Positions 1-7,535 of a stretch of DNA of 25,875 nt are shown piece by piece. The position numbers and the translations under genes were made by a program. Source of the stretch: a virus; the IMG/VR virus record IMGVR_UViG_3300025012_000268, positions 1-25,875 of that record. The stretch is one strand, 5' to 3'. Positions within the stretch are counted from its first letter, which is position 1, and each line of letters opens with the position of its first letter. The notes beneath the pieces were generated by a model, which saw only the letters and a program-made list of their open reading frames with translations, had not been told where the DNA came from and searched no databases.

Positions 1-1
1 A

Positions 2-814
2 AATACAAGTGCTCTTAATAAAGCCAATAAATATAATACCAAGTGTAGAAAGTGTTGTAAACGAGGTATTAAATCTCCATTTATAAATAAAACATATGAA
101 GATATTTATGGAAAAAAATTAGCCAAGATATTAAAGAATAAATTAAGTAAATCACATATAGGGATAAAACATAGTAAAGAATCTAAAGAAAAAATATCTA
201 AGAACAATGCTAGATATTTTTTAGGTAAAACGTTTACAATAGAACATATAGAAAAATTATGTGCAAATAGTGGTATGAGAGGCACAAATTTTTCTAATAT
301 ATGGATAGAAAAATATGGTAAGGAGGAAGCAGATAAGAGATTAAAAGAAAGATCAAATAAATTAAGTATTAAGCAGAAGGGAATACCATTATCAGAGGAA
401 CATAAGAAAAAATTATCGATTGCAAAAAAAGGTAAAAAGAGAAAACTGTTTTCAGAAGAAGCAAAAAGAAAAATGAGATTATCAGCTATTAAAAGAATAG
501 AAAAAAACAAACTAGATGGTAGACAACTTATTCCTAGTTATAATCCAATATCCATTCCTATAATAGAAGAATATGGTAGAGCTAATGGATATAACTTTCA
601 ACACGCAGAAAACAGTGGAGAATATTTTATAGAAGACTTAGGTTACTGGGTAGATGGATATGATAAGATTCGAAATACTGTAATAGAATATTATGAGAGA
701 GCTCATAAAAATAAAGTTAATAGAGATGAAAGTAGAAAACAAGAAATTGTTTCTTTACTCAATTGTAAATTTATAGAACTTAGAGAATGGGAGATAAGTG
801 ATGCATTACCTTAA
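2..814 (+). CDS. EDxHD-type homing endonuclease with NUMOD3-like repeats (5' end outside window)
   Basis: The reading frame is open from base 2, so the gene begins before the window; 270 codons are visible. The start has a Cys-rich stretch (CRKCC, about residues 16-20). Short basic repeats of the NUMOD3 DNA-binding type follow (SKSHIG, SKESKEKIS, SEEHKKKLS, SEEAKRKM), with a NIWIEKYGKEEAD segment between them. The C-terminal domain (GYWVDGYDK to LLNCKFIEL) matches the Vsr-like EDxHD nuclease domain of the 13889 gene. Known role of such proteins: a site-specific double-strand break that copies the gene into empty alleles. Oddity: where the sister gene has E-V-D-E-Q-H-H, this one has E-Y-Y-E-R-A-H (visible residues 229-235), so a predicted catalytic Asp is Tyr and it may be inactive. 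Its last codons overlap the start of the virion gene at 801. Confidence 0.8.
   Translation, partial: NTSALNKANKYNTKCRKCCKRGIKSPFINKTYEDIYGKKLAKILKNKLSKSHIGIKHSKESKEKISKNNARYFLGKTFTIEHIEKLCANSGMRGTNFSNIWIEKYGKEEADKRLKERSNKLSIKQKGIPLSEEHKKKLSIAKKGKKRKLFSEEAKRKMRLSAIKRIEKNKLDGRQLIPSYNPISIPIIEEYGRANGYNFQHAENSGEYFIEDLGYWVDGYDKIRNTVIEYYERAHKNKVNRDESRKQEIVSLLNCKFIELREWEISDALP
789..793 (+). promoter_or_regulatory. Shine-Dalgarno site inside the endonuclease end, fixing the 801 start
   Basis: GGGAG lies 7 bases upstream of ATG 801. It favours ATG 801 over the in-frame GTG immediately before it at 798. The site lies within the last codons of the upstream endonuclease gene. Confidence 0.6.
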
Positions 815-1889
815 ATTTGCGCGTGTCGATACAACTATATATTCGGATCATCCCACACAGAATTGTGGTCGTGACGAAATTCTAGAAATTATTAAGACTT
901 TTTCTTCGGCAAGTTATAGTTCAGCTATAGTGTCAACTATTAACTCGCGTGCGCTAGTTCAGTTTGATCTAACTGATATTTCTCAATCCATTGTTGACGG
1001 TACAATTGCTAATCCTAGATTTTATTTAAATATGTATATTTGTACTGCAAAAAATCAAGAACAAACTACTAATCTTTACATATACCCAATTTCATCAAGT
1101 TGGGTACAAGGTGTTGGTAAAAGATTTGACTATCCTATTAGAACTGCAGGTGCGAGCTGGACAGCTAGTGATGGTGATGTTCCAACTTATTGGGATGCAA
1201 CTGGTTCAGATTATATTTTGGCTGATATTGTAACAACTTCTTTGTGGTCTAACGAAAATACATTTCAATCGTCTGGTCATTATACATATGAATTAGCAGA
1301 TTTAAGGGCTGATGTTACAAGTATAGTAAATAATTGGTTTAATGAGTCTTATGTAAACAATGGATTTTTAATTAAGAGATCAGATTCAGAAGAAACTAAT
1401 ACTAAAGACTATGGTTATTTACAATTTTATTCTATAGATACTAATACAATATATAATCCTAAATTAGAAGTAGCATGGGATGATTCTTCATTTATAACTG
1501 GAAGTTTAACTTCTTCTAATATGACCGATATGTACATATATGCGAAGAACATGGACAGTGAATATAATAACGGAGAAAAAGTACAAATAAGACTTGGTGT
1601 TAGAAAAAAATATCCAAGGAGATCATATTCAATTAATAATGCATATGAAATGTTGCAATATTTACCATCATCTTCTTATTATTCGATTGTAGATGCTCAA
1701 TCATTACACACTCTAATACCATTTGATACAGGGAGCACTAAAATCTCTTGTGATTCCAGTGGAAGTTTTTTCAATATCTGGATGAATTCGTTTCATCCCT
1801 CTAGATACTATAATATAAGGATTGAGGTTGTATCAGGATCATTGAAGAATATTTATGAACTTCCTGTTTCATTTAAGGTTGTAAGATAA
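801..1889 (+). CDS. Phage virion (tail/fibre-like) protein with DNRLRE-like domain
   Basis: 362 residues from ATG 801. The first two thirds read like a DNRLRE-type beta-sandwich: SRALVQFDLTDIS, then YLNMYICTA, LYIYPISSSWVQGVG, DVTSIVNNW, NNGFLIKRSDSEE, YLQFYSIDT and NPKLEVAWDD in order. These proteins are structural rather than enzymatic. The last third (from SSFITGSLTSSNMTD) is a second beta-rich module ending in IEVVSGSLKNIYELPVSFKVVR. I recognise this style from large environmental myophage tail proteins, but not the exact gene. The coding sequence for the last ~23 residues has a diverged copy at the end of the next gene (2628-2693). The gene is sandwiched between two homing endonuclease genes. 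The virion role is inference from domain style and neighbours. Confidence 0.7.
   Translation: MHYLKFARVDTTIYSDHPTQNCGRDEILEIIKTFSSASYSSAIVSTINSRALVQFDLTDISQSIVDGTIANPRFYLNMYICTAKNQEQTTNLYIYPISSSWVQGVGKRFDYPIRTAGASWTASDGDVPTYWDATGSDYILADIVTTSLWSNENTFQSSGHYTYELADLRADVTSIVNNWFNESYVNNGFLIKRSDSEETNTKDYGYLQFYSIDTNTIYNPKLEVAWDDSSFITGSLTSSNMTDMYIYAKNMDSEYNNGEKVQIRLGVRKKYPRRSYSINNAYEMLQYLPSSSYYSIVDAQSLHTLIPFDTGSTKISCDSSGSFFNIWMNSFHPSRYYNIRIEVVSGSLKNIYELPVSFKVVR
1821..1889 (+). repeat. 3'-end segment of the virion gene, copy A of a diverged duplication
   Basis: Encodes IEVVSGSLKNIYELPVSFKVVR plus the stop. Copy B at 2628-2693 encodes IKVISGSLENIFELPTEFLVT plus a stop, in frame at the end of the GIY-YIG gene. 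SGSL, NI and ELP are identical and most other positions conservative, while the DNA has diverged substantially, so this is not a recent local duplication. Confidence 0.75.
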
Positions 1890-1892
1890 TAA

Positions 1893-2693
1893 ATGATATA
1901 TTATACATATGAGTTAGTTGATCCAAGAACTAATTTAATATTCTATGTTGGAAAAGGCAAAAATAATAGAATGCATCAGCATTTTAAAAAAGTAAAAAAT
2001 AATAAAACTTTAATTAATAAACACTTAGAAAATAAATTAAAACAATTAATAGACGAAAAATTAGAACCAATATATAATAAAACTTTTGAATCAGAAAATG
2101 AACAAGAATGTTTTCAAAAAGAAATTAGTAGAATTAAAGAAATAGGAATTGACAACTTGTGTAATATGACACATGGTGGTGAAGGTGGATTATTATCAAT
2201 AGAAGCAATACATAAATTATCTATATCTAAGATGTGTCCAAGATTTAATTATATATTAGAATGTTTAAAATGTAAAAATAAGTATACACTATGTTTAACA
2301 TTAAATGAATTTAATAGAGGCTGGTATAAGAAACATTGTTCTAAAAAATGTGCATATAGTAGAATAAAGAGCGCATTAGAAAAATTAAAAATTTCCAACA
2401 TAATGATAGTGCGGGGCACTTCTAAAGGAAAAAATAATTCAAGATATGGAAAAAATTTATATAACACATGGGTTGAAAAATATGGGAAAATAGAAGCAGA
2501 TAATAAAATGAAAATATATAAAGAAAAACAAAGAAATTCTCTCACCAATAGAAAATTTTCTAATCAGACTATTAAAAAAATGTCAGATGCTGCAAAAACT
2601 AGGTGGAAAAATTTTAATAAACAGAAGATTAAGGTAATTTCTGGATCCTTAGAAAATATTTTTGAATTACCAACAGAATTTTTAGTCACATGA
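1893..2693 (+). CDS. GIY-YIG homing endonuclease carrying a fused virion-gene tail
   Basis: 266 residues. The N-terminus (about 3-30: YYTYELVDP, FYVGKGKNNRMHQH) is the GIY-YIG nuclease core, variant form, with Gly20, Lys21 and Arg26 in the expected places and an acidic helix near CFQKEISRI that could supply the catalytic Glu. A four-Cys zinc finger follows (Cys124, Cys127, Cys149, Cys153). Next comes an NTWVEKYGKIEAD module shared with the endonuclease at the window start. It ends in about 22 residues homologous to the C-terminus of the preceding virion protein, an odd addition to a nuclease and best read as the displaced end of that gene. It starts 3 bases after the virion stop with no SD, so translation probably depends on reinitiation. 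Family role: site-specific cleavage that drives lateral copying. Confidence 0.82.
   Translation: MIYYTYELVDPRTNLIFYVGKGKNNRMHQHFKKVKNNKTLINKHLENKLKQLIDEKLEPIYNKTFESENEQECFQKEISRIKEIGIDNLCNMTHGGEGGLLSIEAIHKLSISKMCPRFNYILECLKCKNKYTLCLTLNEFNRGWYKKHCSKKCAYSRIKSALEKLKISNIMIVRGTSKGKNNSRYGKNLYNTWVEKYGKIEADNKMKIYKEKQRNSLTNRKFSNQTIKKMSDAAKTRWKNFNKQKIKVISGSLENIFELPTEFLVT
2628..2693 (+). repeat. Displaced 3'-end segment of the virion gene, copy B
   Basis: In frame at the end of the GIY-YIG gene. Encodes IKVISGSLENIFELPTEFLVT and a stop, homologous to the end of the 801-1889 product. Together with copy A it brackets the endonuclease gene, as expected if an element carrying its own version of the gene's 3' end inserted near codon 341 of the virion gene. 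Confidence 0.7.
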
Positions 2694-2702
2694 AGATAAA
2701 AA

Positions 2703-4658
2703 ATGGCAGAAATAAATAGTCAAATATATAACACAATAGAAGGTGAATTAGTAACTAGTCGTTCTGATGATGGTAGTATACTGTCAATTTCGAGTTCAAC
2801 TATTAAGGCAACCGATGAACACCAATTTGTAGAATTAGATTCTATGCTGTTTTATTATTCATCACCCTATTTAGATGATATAATGGATACAGAATTTAAA
2901 GAGTTGGTACCACCTCAAGATTTGATAGATGCTCAGCAATCTATAATACCTCCTGGTATGATATTGATTAGTCAGTCAGATTGGTTAGCAACAGAATCGT
3001 TAGTACTAAATTTACATGAAGACTTAATAGTATCTAAAAGCTACTTTGACAATGAAATTTATATATTAAAGGCAGAAAATACTTCATTGGATTCAATAGT
3101 AAAATATGTTGACCAAGCAGCAAGTACTATACTAGATAAACAGATTGTTAAATATTCAGACCCATTTAGTAAACACTTTCCCAATAATCTTTCACCAGAA
3201 AATGAGAAATCATTTAATGAATTTTGGGTAGTACTAAATGCAACAAGAGCAGTGTTTGATATTCCATTTTCAAGTATAATTGAAAGTAGGGTACCTATTG
3301 CAAGTAGAACATCTTCATACGTTGATTATACATATGAGGTAGTAGCATCTATGTCGGCTCAAAATGGAATTAAACCCTATGTTTCTAAAATTATTACACA
3401 TGAAACAGATGTCAATTATAAAACTGCTTATAGTGATAAATATTTATTTGATTCATTTTATTATGGTGCATATATATTTGAAAATCCAGATACTGTAACA
3501 GCATTATTAGGAGAAAGGCAATATTTGTTAAACGTAACAAAATCTTTAAGAGAAGAAATTACACGATTACATGTTATATTATCAGGGGGGGGCGGAGGTG
3601 AAGGTATTACTGTAATTCCATCTATAGTGACAATAAACGAAAATCAAGAAATAAATTGTACATTAAAGTATGGAGCTTTACCATATAGAATAGATAATGC
3701 ACCTGAATCAGAAATTGCAATTGCATCTATAAATGGTGAAACGCTTGTGATAAAAGGTATTAAAGAAGGAAATACCCATTTATTAATCAAAGATGCAACA
3801 GTTAAAAATTTTGCAACAGTTGGAATAATAGTTAGTAACAAAGAGGTCTATTTTGATGAAAATCAATTTGCTAAAATGAGTTTAACATTTGTAGATTATT
3901 CTGGAAAATTTGATGTTTCTGATTTAGGTGTTACCATAAGTCATGTTACATTTCCTTCTGGTAAATATACATGGACACATAAACCAATTTGGACTCCAGA
4001 ACAAGCAGAATGGAAATACATACAAGAAGCGAAAATTCCTCCTGGATATATTAAGATAGATTTTAGTAAAAATATAGATCCTAATGATGTTGAAGAAATC
4101 TGGTATAATGAAAATGGTCCAACATTTCCATATGAAGATCGTAAATATGTTGATGTAAAACTAATTAATAATCTTAATGTTGCGAATATAGATGAAAAGA
4201 TATTATATTTTGGACCACCTGGAAATGTTAGCTCAAATAAACAAATAAATATAACATTTAGACACTATGTAGAAAATATTAATACAGGTAATCTTATACT
4301 TATTCTAAAGCAAGACATAAACTCATCTTGGTGGTGGAGATATGATGATGTGACTATTACTGTTAGATCTAGATTGCATCCTGAGAAATTTAATAAACAA
4401 ATTAGACCACCTTTATATAGTCAAAGTGATAGGTCTAATGAGATTCAATTCACTGAGGTACCTCCAGGACTTATAGATATTATATTTAGTGAAGAATTAA
4501 AACCTATTAATGTGACAAAACTTGAATGGTATCAGGATTTATTTTACTATCAACCAATTGATTTACCAATTCCAATTATACCATTCACTACTTTAACAGT
4601 GGAACACTTAACAAATGCAGATTCACAATTAAGCATATCGTTTAAAGGAGATTATTAA
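2703..4658 (+). CDS. Phage virion protein with Gly linker and Ig-like (BIg2-like) domain
   Basis: 651 residues, unrecognised as a specific gene. The N-terminal part (1-293) is mixed and ends in a helical stretch (ERQYLLNVTKSLREEITRLHVIL). A Ser-Gly5 linker (294-299) is encoded partly by a run of eight G bases. Next comes a domain resembling bacterial Ig-like domains: ITVIPSIVTINENQE, ALPYRIDNAP, GETLVIKGIKEGNTHLLIKDA (about 302-370). The remainder is beta-rich, with two related IPPGYIKIDFSK / VPPGLIDIIFSEE motifs that suggest a repeated module. Ig-like domains on phage virions usually mediate weak surface binding, so an exposed tail or decoration role is inferred. The start at ATG 2703 has only a weak SD (GAAG). 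Four bases separate it from the next gene, suggesting co-expression. Confidence 0.65.
   Translation: MAEINSQIYNTIEGELVTSRSDDGSILSISSSTIKATDEHQFVELDSMLFYYSSPYLDDIMDTEFKELVPPQDLIDAQQSIIPPGMILISQSDWLATESLVLNLHEDLIVSKSYFDNEIYILKAENTSLDSIVKYVDQAASTILDKQIVKYSDPFSKHFPNNLSPENEKSFNEFWVVLNATRAVFDIPFSSIIESRVPIASRTSSYVDYTYEVVASMSAQNGIKPYVSKIITHETDVNYKTAYSDKYLFDSFYYGAYIFENPDTVTALLGERQYLLNVTKSLREEITRLHVILSGGGGGEGITVIPSIVTINENQEINCTLKYGALPYRIDNAPESEIAIASINGETLVIKGIKEGNTHLLIKDATVKNFATVGIIVSNKEVYFDENQFAKMSLTFVDYSGKFDVSDLGVTISHVTFPSGKYTWTHKPIWTPEQAEWKYIQEAKIPPGYIKIDFSKNIDPNDVEEIWYNENGPTFPYEDRKYVDVKLINNLNVANIDEKILYFGPPGNVSSNKQINITFRHYVENINTGNLILILKQDINSSWWWRYDDVTITVRSRLHPEKFNKQIRPPLYSQSDRSNEIQFTEVPPGLIDIIFSEELKPINVTKLEWYQDLFYYQPIDLPIPIIPFTTLTVEHLTNADSQLSISFKGDY
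3585..3592 (+). repeat. G8 homopolymer in a virion gene
   Basis: Eight consecutive G bases, then CGGAGG, in an otherwise AT-rich gene. It encodes the Gly linker just before the Ig-like domain. Slippage would frameshift the gene after residue ~296. Confidence 0.9.
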
Positions 4659-4662
4659 TAAA

Positions 4663-6255
4663 ATGCCTATAAACAACAATTTAAATAGAGATGTTAAAGT
4701 AGTTGATAAGAGATTAGAAAAACTTGAAAAGACTGGCGAAGGATATTTCTCACCAGGATATATTCAGGATATAGGGCTAGATGTTTATTTAGAATTATTT
4801 GTATATAATGTAGCTACTAATGAGTTAATTAACTATAATAAATTAAATTTTGAATCCGAATTAAATAAGAGTATATTTGTAACAAATGATTCTTTATTAA
4901 TTAACCCTGGAATGCATTTACGGGTATTAGGATATTCATCTGGTGTATATAAGATAAAATATGAATTTTATAGGAAATTAATAGGTAACGAAATAGTTGA
5001 TGATGTAGCTAATAAATTACTTATTAAACAAATTTCCCCATCTAGAAATGAAATAGAATATTTAATACCACTTTCTTATTCTAATGATGTTAATACTGTT
5101 ATTGCAGGGATAAAAAAATTAAAAACATATGTGAATTTTGGAGAAGGTAACTCCAACTTAATCATTAATTCTAAATTATTAGAAAATAGACATTTTTTTA
5201 AATTTTATGAATATTTGAGTAGTACATTAGATATTAATAATACATTTTGGATAGTAGAAAAATTATTAGATACATATGAAGATAAAGTTACCTTGTATAC
5301 AGAGATACCTGAGTATGAAGGAGAACTAAAAAAACTTCTAGGTCCAAAAATAGATTATAAATTACTAAATGTTACGCAGAGAACAACAAACTTAGAAAAT
5401 TTTGATTCATTAACAGCACCATCAGGTTCAATAACAGATAAAGATGTAATTAGAACATTCTTAAGTGGTAGTATAGTTGAAGGAATGGAATTAAATACCG
5501 ACTTTAGGGCATTTAGTAATTTTATTCATTTTAGCTCAGCAACGCAGAGGTTACAAAATTTTAAATATAAAGTCGGTCAAATTGAATTTTATGATTCTAA
5601 AATATTTACATTAACATCAGGAACAATTGGAAGTGCAAGTACAGGAACACCTGAAATATCTGCTAGTAAGATATATTACGATAATAAGAAATTTGAAACT
5701 TTAAATTCATTTGATTCTTATGAAAAATATATGTATTTTGAGAGTCATTCGGCTGAAAGCGGCTCAGAAGGAATATTTTCTGCTGCTACATGGCCCAAGT
5801 ATAATTCTGCTGGTTCAGGTTCATTTTTATTATATTCATATTCTTCTAGTGCAGCAATAGATTGGTATAATTCTCAGATATATAGTGCAAGTGTATATGA
5901 TAATGAAAACCCAAATAAGTTAACGAATTTTGTTCCATTGGAAATACAGTTAGATGTACAAAATGACAACTTTGTTAAATTTATTGATATGATTGCTCAA
6001 ATTTTTGATATCAACTATATTTATATTAATAGTATAACTTCTAAAAATCAGACTGAACATCATGTATACAAAGGTATACCAAAAGAAATAATAAACATTC
6101 AAGTTGCTAGTAAGAATTTTGATATAAGAAGTACAGTATCAACTAAATTTTTAGCCAATATAATGGGAACTTCTAATTTAGATACAGAATATTATTTGTT
6201 AACAGAAAATGATTTAGTGTTATTAACAGAAGATGGTATACCACTAATATTATAA
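4663..6255 (+). CDS. N-terminal part of a large phage virion protein (split gene)
   Basis: 530 residues, with AAAGGAG at 4644-4650 upstream. The N-terminus is charged (DKRLEKLEKTGEGYFSPGYIQDIGLDVYLELFVYN). The middle contains GSITDKDVIRTFLSGSIVEGMELNTDF and a SASKIYYDNKKFE / HSAESGSEG region. The end contains FVKFIDMIAQIFDINYIYINSIT and GIPKEII. In the large-myophage virion proteins I recall, this last stretch is followed in the same polypeptide by the 'WKRILNNLPYLLKTKGT' segment, which here begins a separate ORF at 11731. The last ~25 residues (TEYYLLTENDLVLLTEDGIPLIL) have a repetitive 'LLTE' pattern and may not be original. I read this as the front half of a gene interrupted by a ~5.5 kb insert. 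The split is inferred from family memory, not alignment. Confidence 0.68.
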   Translation: MPINNNLNRDVKVVDKRLEKLEKTGEGYFSPGYIQDIGLDVYLELFVYNVATNELINYNKLNFESELNKSIFVTNDSLLINPGMHLRVLGYSSGVYKIKYEFYRKLIGNEIVDDVANKLLIKQISPSRNEIEYLIPLSYSNDVNTVIAGIKKLKTYVNFGEGNSNLIINSKLLENRHFFKFYEYLSSTLDINNTFWIVEKLLDTYEDKVTLYTEIPEYEGELKKLLGPKIDYKLLNVTQRTTNLENFDSLTAPSGSITDKDVIRTFLSGSIVEGMELNTDFRAFSNFIHFSSATQRLQNFKYKVGQIEFYDSKIFTLTSGTIGSASTGTPEISASKIYYDNKKFETLNSFDSYEKYMYFESHSAESGSEGIFSAATWPKYNSAGSGSFLLYSYSSSAAIDWYNSQIYSASVYDNENPNKLTNFVPLEIQLDVQNDNFVKFIDMIAQIFDINYIYINSITSKNQTEHHVYKGIPKEIINIQVASKNFDIRSTVSTKFLANIMGTSNLDTEYYLLTENDLVLLTEDGIPLIL

Positions 6256-6265
6256 CAACAGGAAA

Positions 6266-6346
6266 ATGAAAACAATTAAACTTCCATATAAAACTAAAGA
6301 AGATTTAACTTCTATACTTAAACAAGTCATAAAAGCATGGTACTAA
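6266..6346 (+). pseudogene. 26-codon ORF, possible N-terminal stump of a TnpB-like gene
   Basis: The product begins MKTIKLPYKTKEDL and ends ILKQVIKAWY. The opening resembles N-termini I associate with IS605 OrfB/TnpB-type proteins, but nothing after it supports that family and the frame closes at once. AGGA lies very close to the ATG. If the resemblance is real, it marks a decayed mobile gene at the left edge of the insert. Otherwise it is a chance short ORF. Confidence 0.25.
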
Positions 6347-6377
6347 ATTATGTTTTTATGATTAATTATTGAATTTT

Positions 6378-6400
6378 GTATTTTATAGACTTAAATAGGA
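6378..6400 (+). promoter_or_regulatory. AT-rich promoter-like stretch and SD ahead of the fibre cassette
   Basis: TGTATTTTATAGACTTAAA followed by TAGGA, 7 bases before ATG 6408. It loosely resembles the CTATATTTATA/TTATAAATAA motif upstream of the primase gene and the 24118 gene. AGGA (6397-6400) is a normal SD. The promoter role is a guess from resemblance and position. Confidence 0.3.
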
Positions 6401-6407
6401 TATTGTT

Positions 6408-7535
6408 ATGAAAAAATTTAAATACATATTATTTTTTACAATTTTACTTTCAACCATGATTATAGGTCAGGTAAAAATATCCGAATTGCCTACACTAAAT
6501 TCACCTGATAGTACAGATTATACTATAATGGTAAGTGGCGGAATCACTAAGAAAATTGCACTTCATGTTCTTGTAAATAGTGCCGTTGCTCAAACAATGA
6601 TATTTGATTATAATACTAGTGATCTTGCTAGAACAAAAACTTTAATAAATGACTCACTTATTCTTGAGCGCGCAGCAAGGAGTGCTGCTGACTTGTTGAA
6701 AATTAGTATTGCTGATAGTGCCATATACTTCTATAAACGTGCTTACATTGATGCTGTTGCTAATGGAAAATTGTCCATAGCTGATAGTGCTACTTATTTT
6801 TATAAAAGAGCCTATCTTGATGCTGCCTTAGCTGCTAAACAAGCAAGCTTAACTTTTGGAATTGCAAATACAAATAAAGTCCAAATTAACGCTGCTGATG
6901 TAGCTGAAGATGATTATGCAAAGTTCACGGCAACGGGATTATTAGGCAGAAGTTATGCAGAAGTATTAAGTGACATAGGTGCAGCGGCTTTGGCACAGAC
7001 GATGTACATTGGAACTACTGCACATGCTATTAATCGGGCTTCGGCTGCGGAAGGGTTAATGGGCATTACAAGTCTAACTCCAGGGGCAGATTTCACTTTA
7101 TCACAAAACTCTGTAAATGTTTTCACTTCAGAAAATTCTGGGGCAATAGTTAATACGCTTTATCTAAAGGCGGGCAATGTCGGCATCAGTACTGTTTTAC
7201 CCTCGGCTAAATTAGATGTTGCTGGTTCTTTAGAATTTGAGACAGTACAATCACCGATAAGAAGTTTAACTTCTCTTAACATAGCTTGGGATTCAGCTTC
7301 AATATTTAGAGATACTATTGCGGTTAATTCTGAATATACATTTTCAAGTGAAGCAGATGCACAATGGATAACGGTTGAGATATTCAGTAACGGAAGTTAC
7401 ACGGCCACTTTTAGTGATGCTGCAATAGTATGGCAAGGTGGAGTAGCACCAACACAAACAGCAGATAAAACGGATATATATCAGTTCTTCAGGTCAGGTT
7501 CAAGAATATTTGGAATGGTAATGCAGAATTTTTAA
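6408..7535 (+). CDS. Tail-fibre-like protein with N-terminal signal peptide
   Basis: 375 residues. It begins with a typical signal peptide (MKKFKYILFFTILLSTMIIG, then Q). Next is KISELPTLNSPDSTDYTIMVSGGITKK, a phage or prophage fibre opening ('...ELP..T...D.T..I.VSGG.TKK'). Residues 98-143 are two tandem 23-residue repeats built on SIADSAxYFYKRAYxDA. Later segments (GNVGISTVLPSAKLDVAGSLEF, then a C-terminal domain ending FRSGSRIFGMVMQNF) match the head-fibre/tail-fibre style seen in phages and prophages of Bacteroidota-like hosts. A secretion signal on a virion fibre is unusual, so it may instead be a secreted host-surface protein. It shares a base with the next start (TAATG). Composition differs from the virion genes on both sides, suggesting transfer. 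Family call moderate, role uncertain. Confidence 0.6.
   Translation: MKKFKYILFFTILLSTMIIGQVKISELPTLNSPDSTDYTIMVSGGITKKIALHVLVNSAVAQTMIFDYNTSDLARTKTLINDSLILERAARSAADLLKISIADSAIYFYKRAYIDAVANGKLSIADSATYFYKRAYLDAALAAKQASLTFGIANTNKVQINAADVAEDDYAKFTATGLLGRSYAEVLSDIGAAALAQTMYIGTTAHAINRASAAEGLMGITSLTPGADFTLSQNSVNVFTSENSGAIVNTLYLKAGNVGISTVLPSAKLDVAGSLEFETVQSPIRSLTSLNIAWDSASIFRDTIAVNSEYTFSSEADAQWITVEIFSNGSYTATFSDAAIVWQGGVAPTQTADKTDIYQFFRSGSRIFGMVMQNF
6699..6836 (+). repeat. Two tandem 69-bp coding repeats in the fibre gene
   Basis: 6699-6767 and 6768-6836 each encode 23 residues sharing the pattern SIADSAxYFYKRAYxDA. The period and Ala/Tyr/Asp content suit a trimeric fibre shaft. The DNA copies have diverged, so this is not a recent slippage event. 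Confidence 0.8.

Noticed and set aside
106-510. Minus-strand ORF of 134 codons
   Set aside because: It is a Phe/Leu-rich shadow of the Lys-rich endonuclease on the + strand.
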